DNA from: an uncultured Bacillota bacterium
Lineage (GTDB): Bacteria > Bacillota_I > Bacilli_A > RFN20 > CAG-449
DNA length: 21,640 nucleotides
Assembly: GCA_905204225.1 (NCBI GenBank)
Contig: CAJKZK010000015.1
Coordinates: 1-21,640, forward strand
Direction: 5' to 3'
Part shown: piece after piece, positions 15,751 through 21,640 of the stretch
How positions within the stretch are numbered: position 1 is the stretch's first letter
How the letters are laid out: the number at the start of each line of letters is the position of its first letter
The notes under the pieces: model-generated
What the model saw: only the letters and a program-made list of their open reading frames with translations
Told to the model about the DNA's origin: nothing
Database searches by the model: none
Program-made: the position numbers and the translations under genes

Positions 15751-16140
15751 ATGGAATTTCAAATTGGAGATATTATGGTTGGTGAAGTCACAGGAATTCA
15801 ACCTTATGGTGCTTTTATAAGATTCCCTAATGAAGAAAGTGGCTTAATTCATATTTCAGAAATTTCATCTTATTTTGTAAGAAACATTACTGATTATGTT
15901 AATATAGGTCAACAAGTTAGAGTTAAAATTATTGGAATAGTTGAAGATAAAAAAATGTATAAATTATCTTTAAAACAAGTGGCAGAAAGAAGAAGACAAA
16001 ACATTAGAAAAATGTCTGATCCTTTACCAATAAGAAAAAAAAGAGTTACCATTTCCAAAGTTGATTTTGCTCCATTAAAAGAGCATTTACAACAATGGAT
16101 TGATATAGAACTTAAGAAAATGGAGGAAGAAAATGATTAA
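15751..16140 (+). CDS. S1 domain RNA-binding protein (YugI/CvfD-like)
   Basis: A 129-aa protein with one S1 domain at about 3-75: GDIMVGEVTGIQPYGAFIRF, then GLIHISEIS and VGEV-type strands ending in KLSLKQ. A basic tail (RRRQNIRK, RKKRV) and an acidic C-terminus follow. It belongs with the small S1 proteins of Bacillota such as B. subtilis YugI (general stress protein 13) and streptococcal CvfD, which bind RNA or ribosomes and affect gene expression. Proximity to pgi also fits what I recall of the yugI region in Bacillota. Its ATG directly follows the ispD stop, with AGGTGAT as ribosome site inside ispD. Its last codons (GGAGGAAG) supply the ribosome site for pgi. Confidence 0.88.
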   Translation: MEFQIGDIMVGEVTGIQPYGAFIRFPNEESGLIHISEISSYFVRNITDYVNIGQQVRVKIIGIVEDKKMYKLSLKQVAERRRQNIRKMSDPLPIRKKRVTISKVDFAPLKEHLQQWIDIELKKMEEEND

Positions 16141-17413
16141 GTTAGATTTATCAAATGTTATTGAAAAAATTCCTTTTACTGAATATGAACAAAAAGTAAA
16201 AGAAATCAACAAAATGATTGACGAGAAAACAGGAGCAGGCAATGATTTTCTTGGCTGGACTACATGGCCAACTGATTATGATAAAGAAGAATTTGCTAGA
16301 ATTAAAAAAGCAGCTCAAGAAATTAGAGATAATTATGATGTATTAGTTGTTGCAGGTATTGGTGGAAGCTATCTTGGAGCAAGATGCGCTATTGAAGCAT
16401 TAAGAGGACTTTATCCTTCAGATAAATTAGAAATTATTTATTTTGGTAATACATTATCATCAACATATATTGCTCAAGTATTAAAATATTTAGAAAATAA
16501 AAAATTTGCAATTAATGTTATTTCAAAATCAGGTACAACTACTGAAACAAGTGTAGCCTTTAGATTATTAAAAGAATTATTAATTAAACAAGTAGGTAAA
16601 GAAAAAGCTAGTAAAGCAATTTTTGCAACTACAGATAAAGCACGTGGAGCACTTAAAAAAGAAGCAGACGAAGAACATTATCAAACATTCGTAATCCCAG
16701 ATGATATCGGTGGTCGATATTCAGTTATTACTGCTGTAGGTCTTTTACCAATTGCAGCTGCAGGATTAGATATTGATTCTTTAATGAATGGATGTGCTAA
16801 AGCACAAAAAGATTTTGATAATCCTGATTTAAAAACAAATTTAGCTTATCAATATGCAGTATGTAGAAACTATTTCTTAAATCATAATAAACAAGTTGAG
16901 TTATTTGTTACTTATGAACCACATTTCACTCAAATAGGAGAATGGTTAAAACAATTATTTGGTGAATCAGAAGGAAAAGATAAAAAAGGACTATTACCAG
17001 ATTCAGTAACTTTCTCCACAGATTTACATTCATTAGGTCAATTTATTCAACAAGGATCACCTGTTTTATTTGAAACAGTTGTTAGAGCAGAAAAACCTAC
17101 TTTAGATGTCACAGTTCCACATGATGAAGATAATCTTGATGGTTTAAATTTTTTAGCAGGAAAAAATATGTCGTTTGTTAATGAAAAAGCATTTGAAGGT
17201 ACTTTAAGAGCTCATGTTGATGATGGACAAGTCCCAAATATTGTTGTTACAATCGAAAAAATGGATGAATATAATTTAGGTTATTTATTCTATTTCTTTA
17301 TGAGAGCATGTGCTATGTCTTGTTATTTAACTGGCGTTAATCCATTTAACCAACCAGGTGTTGAAATTTATAAGAAAAACATGTTCCATTTATTAGGTAA
17401 ACCTGGTTATTAA
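16133..17413 (+). CDS. pgi: Glucose-6-phosphate isomerase
   Basis: Interconverts glucose 6-phosphate and fructose 6-phosphate in glycolysis. It is 426 aa, close to the short bacterial form. Motifs are VAGIGGSYLGAR (113-124), VISKSGTTTETSVAFR for the sugar phosphate, GGRYSVITAVGLLPIA, the QFIQQGSPVLFE region, and the C-terminal GVEIYKKNMFHLLG with the catalytic lysine. It overlaps the S1-domain gene by 8 nt and has a good ribosome site (GGAGGAAG). It is the last gene of the plus-strand series and ends at a strong terminator. Confidence 0.97.
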   Translation: MIKLDLSNVIEKIPFTEYEQKVKEINKMIDEKTGAGNDFLGWTTWPTDYDKEEFARIKKAAQEIRDNYDVLVVAGIGGSYLGARCAIEALRGLYPSDKLEIIYFGNTLSSTYIAQVLKYLENKKFAINVISKSGTTTETSVAFRLLKELLIKQVGKEKASKAIFATTDKARGALKKEADEEHYQTFVIPDDIGGRYSVITAVGLLPIAAAGLDIDSLMNGCAKAQKDFDNPDLKTNLAYQYAVCRNYFLNHNKQVELFVTYEPHFTQIGEWLKQLFGESEGKDKKGLLPDSVTFSTDLHSLGQFIQQGSPVLFETVVRAEKPTLDVTVPHDEDNLDGLNFLAGKNMSFVNEKAFEGTLRAHVDDGQVPNIVVTIEKMDEYNLGYLFYFFMRACAMSCYLTGVNPFNQPGVEIYKKNMFHLLGKPGY

Positions 17414-17434
17414 TATTTAATAAAAGTGAAACTA

Positions 17435-17470
17435 AAAAAGAACTTAAGCAAATGTGCATAAGTTCTTTTT
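17435..17470. terminator. Bidirectional terminator between pgi and the ABC exporter operon
   Basis: AAAAAGAACTTA (17435-17446) pairs with TAAGTTCTTTTT (17459-17470), with an inner GCA/TGC pair. The flanking A- and T-runs make it work for both convergent units. Confidence 0.85.
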
Positions 17471-17473
17471 ATT

Positions 17474-19228
17474 TTAATTTTCAAATTGACTATTATATAA
17501 TTGAGAATAAAATCCATTCTTTTTCATCAACGATTGATGTGTTCCTTTTTCAATAATATCTCCATTATTCATAACTAAAATTAAATCAGCATTTTTAATA
17601 GTTGATAATCTATGTGCAATAACAAAACTTGTTTTATTTTTAGTTAATGAATCCATTGCTTTTTGAATCAATAATTCTGTTCTTGTATCCACTGAAGAAG
17701 TCGCTTCATCAAGAATCATCATTGGAGAATTTTGAAGCATTGCTCTTGCAATAGTAAGTAATTGTTTTTGTCCGCTTGATATGGTTAAGTTTTCAGATAT
17801 TATTGTATCAAGACCATTAGGTAAAGTTCTAACAAATTTTTCTAATCCGCATTCAATTAAAACTTGTTTTATTTGATTATCATTAATATTTACCATATTA
17901 TAAACCAAATTTTCTCTAATAGTTCCTTCAAATAGCCATGTATCTTGTAACACCATACTAAACACTTTATGTACATCTTTTCTTGAAATATCTAAAGTTG
18001 ATGTATCATCAATTTTTATAACGCCTTTATTAATATCATAAAATCTCATAAGTAAATTTACCAATGTTGTTTTACCCGCTCCAGTAGGTCCAACTATAGC
18101 CACTTTTTGCCCTGGTTTTACATAGCAAGAAAAATTATGAATAATTATTTTATCTTTCATGTCTGGGTAAGCAAATTGAACATTTTCAAAGTCAACTTTA
18201 CCATTTATTTTATTAATATCTAAATGTATTTTTTTATCTTCATCGAGCATTTCTTTTTCTTCTAAAAATTCAAATATTCTTTTACTAGCAGCAGAAGATG
18301 TTTGTAAATTTGTTAAGCTTTGAGCAATTTGAGTCAAAGGAGAAGTAAATAATCTAACATATAAAATAAATGCTGTTATGATACCAAATTCATTTATTGT
18401 TCCATTTAACAATAAAATTGATCCAAGAACACATACTGCAACATAAGACACATTACCAATAATATTCATTAATGGTTGCATCATTCCAGATAAGAATTGA
18501 GATTTCCAGTTCGCATCATAAACAATTTTATTTAAATTATCAAAATAAGTATTAACATTATCTTTAGCTAAAGATATTTTAATTACATCATGACCTGTAT
18601 ACATTTCTTCAACATAACCATTTAAATCACCTAATGACTTTTGTCTAGCTATAAAATATTTTTGTGAATTCTTCATAACTACAACTATAATTAATAATCC
18701 AATTAAAGTGATTCCTAAAGAAACTAATGCTAGTCTCCATTCAGTTATAAACATCATTATTAAGCACCCAATAAATTGAGTAACCGCACTAATAATTGTT
18801 GGCAAACTATTTGTTAAACCTTGCTGTAATGTAGAAACATCATTGGTAACTCTACTTAAAATATCTCCTTGATAATGAGTATTAAAATATTCTTGAGGAA
18901 GATTATTTATTTTTTTAGAAATATCATTTCTCATTCTATAAGACATTTTTAATGTTACTTTAGCCATTATAAATTGTTGTATAAAAGTGAATAACGCTCC
19001 TGAATAATAAATTATTATTAAGAAAATTGAAATTTTTGTAATTTCTTCTACATTAATTCCTGTAGCAAATCCATTTGCAATTAAATTAGTAATATCGCCT
19101 ATTTTATTAGGGCCAATAATTGTAAGAACTGCACTAAAGCATGCTAAGATAAGTGCTAAAATAATAACACTTATGCTTCCTTTCATATAATTAAAAGTTT
19201 TAGCTAAAGCATTTTTAATATTATTCAT
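17474..19228 (-). CDS. ABC exporter half-transporter, catalytic subunit
   Basis: A 584-aa protein: six-helix exporter membrane domain (about 15-310) followed by an ATPase domain (about 340-584). Walker A is GPTGAGKTT (380-388), the Q-loop is Q428, Walker B is MMILDE with catalytic E508, and the switch histidine is H539 (VIAHRLS). The signature is degenerate, ISSGQ (483-487) in place of LSGGQ. Its defects complement those of the next protein, so the two should form a heterodimer with one working ATP site (this Walker A/B with the partner's VSGGQ). A strong ribosome site AGGAGGTG precedes the ATG, and 10 nt separate it from the upstream ABC gene. Substrate unknown; a drug or other lipophilic molecule is likely from family and from marR. 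Confidence 0.93.
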   Translation of the reverse strand: MNNIKNALAKTFNYMKGSISVIILALILACFSAVLTIIGPNKIGDITNLIANGFATGINVEEITKISIFLIIIYYSGALFTFIQQFIMAKVTLKMSYRMRNDISKKINNLPQEYFNTHYQGDILSRVTNDVSTLQQGLTNSLPTIISAVTQFIGCLIMMFITEWRLALVSLGITLIGLLIIVVVMKNSQKYFIARQKSLGDLNGYVEEMYTGHDVIKISLAKDNVNTYFDNLNKIVYDANWKSQFLSGMMQPLMNIIGNVSYVAVCVLGSILLLNGTINEFGIITAFILYVRLFTSPLTQIAQSLTNLQTSSAASKRIFEFLEEKEMLDEDKKIHLDINKINGKVDFENVQFAYPDMKDKIIIHNFSCYVKPGQKVAIVGPTGAGKTTLVNLLMRFYDINKGVIKIDDTSTLDISRKDVHKVFSMVLQDTWLFEGTIRENLVYNMVNINDNQIKQVLIECGLEKFVRTLPNGLDTIISENLTISSGQKQLLTIARAMLQNSPMMILDEATSSVDTRTELLIQKAMDSLTKNKTSFVIAHRLSTIKNADLILVMNNGDIIEKGTHQSLMKKNGFYSQLYNSQFEN

Positions 19229-19238
19229 AAAACACCTC

Positions 19239-20996
19239 CTAATTTAATTCTTCTTTGCTTAATTGAGAATAAGCAATTTCTTGATAAATACTACAATTTT
19301 TCATCAAATTATCATGTGTATCATATCCAACCATTTTACCATTATCTAAAACAATAATTTTATCTGCATGTCTAATAGTAGATATTCTTTGTGCAACAAT
19401 AATTTTTGTAATATCTTTTTCTTTGTTATTAAGAGCTTCTCTTAATTTAGCATCAGTCTTATAATCAAGAGCAGAAAATGAATCATCAAAAATTAAAATT
19501 TCTGGTTTCCTAGCTATTGCTCTAGCAATACTGATTCTTTGTTTTTGTCCACCTGAAACATTTCTTCCTAGTTGAGCTATTTTGTAATTTTCTTTATCAT
19601 CAAGTTTATCAACAAATTCTTTTGCTTGAGATATTTCTAAAGCATTTTCTAAATTTTCTTCATTCTTATCTTGATTACTTTCACCAAAGAAAACATTATC
19701 TTCTATAGTACCAGAAAATAACATTGCTTTTTGAGTAACAAATCCAATCTTATTATATAAACTTTCAAAAGTATAATTTTTTACATTTTCTCCATCAATT
19801 AATACTTCTCCACTTGTAGTATCATAAAACCTACTAATTAAGCTTATTAAAGTAGTTTTCCCACTTCCAGTTGCACCAATAATCGCTAATGTTTGTCCTT
19901 TTTCAACTTTAAAATTAATATTTTCTAACTCATCTTCTTTAGAATTAGGATATCTAAAATTAACATTTTTAAATTCTACACTGCCAACTTTATTACCTTC
20001 TGTTAATAATCCTTCTTTAACACTTGATTTAGTCAATAAAACTTCATTAATTCTTTCAGCAGAAACTTGAGCTTGTGGTAACATCATAAAAATCATAATT
20101 AACATCATAAATGACATTACTACATAAGTTGCATATGTACTAAAAACAATAACATTACTAAACATTGTTAATCTTTGAGCTGTATTTTCAAGAGCAATTT
20201 TATTAATTAAAATAGCACCTAACCAATATATAACTAAAGATAAGCCATTCATCGATAACGACATTATTGGTTGCAACAAAGCAAACAACTTTTGGTTTTT
20301 TAATTGTATTGTATTCATTTCTTTATTTGCTTTTTCGAATTTTTCATTTTGATAATCTTCAGCATTAAATGCATGAACAACACTTATACCTGTTAAATTT
20401 TCTCTAGTTACATTATTAATTTTATCAGTTAATTTTTGTACTTTTCTAAATCTTGGTAAACATGTCGATACAATCAAGAAAACAGTTATACAAATCACTA
20501 AAACAAAACCTAAAGTAACAACTGATAATTCCCAACTTTTATTTAAAATTTTAATAATAGCCCATACAGCCATAATAGGTGCTTTAATAATAATTTGTAG
20601 TCCCATAGATACTATCATTTGAATTTGAGTTATATCATTAGTAGTTCTTGTAATTAAACTAGGAATTGAAAAATTTTGCATATCTTGCTTACTTAAATCA
20701 ATAACATTATGAAATAATTTTCTTCTTAATTCATAACTAAAACCTGAAGCAACTTTTGAAGATAAAAAGCCACATGAAATAGCCAAAATAGCACTACAAA
20801 AAGTACACAAAATCATTTTTAATCCAACATTTATTAAAGCACTAACTTCAGTATTAGGTGTCTTTAATAATTTAGTTAATTCTGTCATATAATCAGGTAA
20901 AGATAAATCAAAATATATTTGACCTAAAACAAAAATAAAACAAATAATTGACATTATTATTTCTTTAGGTCGCATGTTTTTTAACAATTTAATCAT
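19239..20996 (-). CDS. ABC exporter half-transporter, degenerate-site subunit
   Basis: A 585-aa protein: membrane domain (helices from about 13 to 310) then ATPase domain. Walker A is GATGSGKTT (374-382), the Q-loop is Q422 and the signature is an intact VSGGQ (480-484). Walker B reads ILIFDD, with Asp505 where the catalytic Glu should be, and the switch histidine is Gln (Q536, VAQRIST). This pattern is known for one half of heterodimeric exporters such as TM287/288, BmrCD and LmrCD. It starts inside the end of marR (8-nt overlap), with GGAGG shortly before the ATG, so regulator and transporter are co-translated. Confidence 0.93.
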   Translation of the reverse strand: MIKLLKNMRPKEIIMSIICFIFVLGQIYFDLSLPDYMTELTKLLKTPNTEVSALINVGLKMILCTFCSAILAISCGFLSSKVASGFSYELRRKLFHNVIDLSKQDMQNFSIPSLITRTTNDITQIQMIVSMGLQIIIKAPIMAVWAIIKILNKSWELSVVTLGFVLVICITVFLIVSTCLPRFRKVQKLTDKINNVTRENLTGISVVHAFNAEDYQNEKFEKANKEMNTIQLKNQKLFALLQPIMSLSMNGLSLVIYWLGAILINKIALENTAQRLTMFSNVIVFSTYATYVVMSFMMLIMIFMMLPQAQVSAERINEVLLTKSSVKEGLLTEGNKVGSVEFKNVNFRYPNSKEDELENINFKVEKGQTLAIIGATGSGKTTLISLISRFYDTTSGEVLIDGENVKNYTFESLYNKIGFVTQKAMLFSGTIEDNVFFGESNQDKNEENLENALEISQAKEFVDKLDDKENYKIAQLGRNVSGGQKQRISIARAIARKPEILIFDDSFSALDYKTDAKLREALNNKEKDITKIIVAQRISTIRHADKIIVLDNGKMVGYDTHDNLMKNCSIYQEIAYSQLSKEELN

Positions 20997-21456
20997 TTAT
21001 TTCCTCCAATCCATTGTTTTTTATTTCTTCAAAATTTTTTTCAAAAATATTTAAGCAATATTCAAAATGCATAAGATCTTCTTTAGATAACCCTTTAGTA
21101 ATTGCAAAAGCAAATTTTTCTTGTATTATTTTTCCTTTTTCAAAAATATTATTAGTTTTATTTGTGCAAATTAATTTATATTTTCTTCTATCACCTTTAA
21201 CATCTTCTCTAATTAAATAACCAAGTTTAACTAAATTATCAACATGAAAAGATACAATTCCTGGTTTAAAACCACGATATTTACAAATATCTTTTGCTGT
21301 ATTATATTCAGGATTATTTTTTAAAAAAATAAGAATATCCATCGCCATCGGTGGTAAATTTGTATCTTCACAAATCGGTTGCATCGCTTTATGGTATGCT
21401 TCAATAAATATATTAAATGTTTTTACCATTTTTACTGCATTTAAATCTTGTTTCAT
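20989..21456 (-). CDS. MarR-family transcriptional regulator
   Basis: A 155-aa winged-helix repressor-type protein. The recognition helix is in the PGIVSFHVDNLVKLGYL region, and the wing is REDVKGDRRKYKLICTNK. Flanking helices would form the dimer. I place the start at MKQDL (21456), where GGAGG stands 4 nt upstream. A longer frame from a TTG at 21525 would begin in the promoter -35 box. As first gene of the operon it probably represses itself and the two ABC genes until a ligand binds. Cell role inferred from family and context. Confidence 0.92.
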   Translation of the reverse strand: MKQDLNAVKMVKTFNIFIEAYHKAMQPICEDTNLPPMAMDILIFLKNNPEYNTAKDICKYRGFKPGIVSFHVDNLVKLGYLIREDVKGDRRKYKLICTNKTNNIFEKGKIIQEKFAFAITKGLSKEDLMHFEYCLNIFEKNFEEIKNNGLEEIND

Positions 21457-21477
21457 AAAACCTCCAAAATTAAATAT

Positions 21478-21525
21478 TCTAATATTGAACAATCTAATAT
21501 TATTTATTTTTAGTTTTATTGTCAA
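21478..21525 (-). promoter_or_regulatory. marR-ABC operon promoter with operator-like repeats
   Basis: On the minus strand, TTGACA (21525-21520), 17 nt, TAATAT (21502-21497). A 9-nt direct repeat (TCTAATATT on the plus strand) occurs at 21478-21486 and 21493-21501, overlapping the -10 box and the start point, with ATTG-AA-CAAT between them. Placement suits a MarR operator. Confidence 0.6.
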
Positions 21526-21547
21526 TAATTTTTATAATCAAAATGGT

Positions 21548-21582
21548 AAAAAAAATAGTAGTCTATAATCAAACTACTATTT
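21548..21582 (-). terminator. Terminator of the gene entering from the right
   Basis: A perfect 10-bp stem AAATAGTAGT / ACTACTATTT around a 10-nt loop (21553-21582). On the minus strand it is followed by eight T (21555-21548 read downwards). It separates the partial gene at the edge from the marR promoter. Confidence 0.8.
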
Positions 21583-21603
21583 CAATAAATTTTTTATAAA
21601 TAA

Positions 21604-21640
21604 TTATTTTATTTCTTTAACTTTTTCTTCAACAAATTTA
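21604..21640 (-). CDS. 3' end of an unidentified gene (partial)
   Basis: The last 11 codons of a minus-strand frame, KFVEEKVKEIK then TAA (21606-21604), run in from the right edge. The charged amphipathic helix end and the terminator 22 nt downstream suggest a real gene tail. Too short to identify. Confidence 0.5.
   Translation of the reverse strand, partial: KFVEEKVKEIK

Noticed and set aside
21457..21525. A 23-residue longer MarR starting at TTG 21525
   Set aside because: That TTG is the first half of a TTGACA -35 box, and a strong GGAGG precedes the ATG at 21456, which matches the family length.

Overview
The window is very AT-rich (by eye roughly three quarters A+T), with tightly packed genes, AGGAGG-type ribosome sites, TTGAAA/TATAAT-type promoters and short U-tailed terminators. 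Trp is written TGG throughout, and cas2 ends in a TGA that overlaps the csn2 start, so UGA is a stop here; this argues against Mycoplasma/Spiroplasma. The best fit is a low-GC Bacillota (Bacilli/Erysipelotrichia/RF39-like), probably a host-associated uncultured lineage. This placement is inference from composition and gene content.

Region 1 (1-7498) is a complete type II-A CRISPR-Cas locus apart from the 3' end of its tracrRNA. A divergent tracrRNA lies at the extreme left on the minus strand and runs off the window. A 5'-cas9-cas1-cas2-csn2 operon with overlapping or nearly touching genes follows, then an 81-nt leader and an array of 18 repeats (36 nt) and 17 spacers (29-31 nt). The last repeat is degenerate, which fixes the direction: the leader-proximal end is at 6342. 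Cas9 has intact RuvC and HNH residues. Its C-terminal PAM-interacting end lacks the S. pyogenes Arg-x-Arg dyad, so its PAM is probably not the simple NGG.

Region 2 (7499-7989) is a transition zone. It holds a bidirectional terminator, two short ORF-like scraps, and tRNA-Leu(GAG) on the minus strand with its own promoter and terminator. The 3' end of the tRNA faces the CRISPR locus.

Region 3 (7990-17470) is core metabolism. It has an iron-type alcohol dehydrogenase (+); a minus-strand group of gpmI, an M3 oligopeptidase and a small membrane protein that may have a disrupted start; and a plus-strand series of tRNA-Leu(CAG), psuG, psuK, an ispD-like cytidylyltransferase, an S1-domain RNA-binding protein and pgi. 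The plus series salvages pseudouridine phosphate and supports glycolysis. The tRNA and psuG appear to share a promoter.

Region 4 (17474-21640) is a minus-strand MarR regulator followed by two ABC half-transporters. Their complementary motif defects mark a heterodimeric exporter with one degenerate ATPase site. A promoter with repeated operator-like sequence lies in front of marR, and the tail of one more minus-strand gene is at the right edge.

I see no clearly new defence or mobile system. The points most worth a second look are the unannotated tracrRNA with its promoter, the unusual Cas9 C-terminus, the leader-repeat junction, the tRNA/psuG co-transcription and the probable frameshift at 9618-9674.
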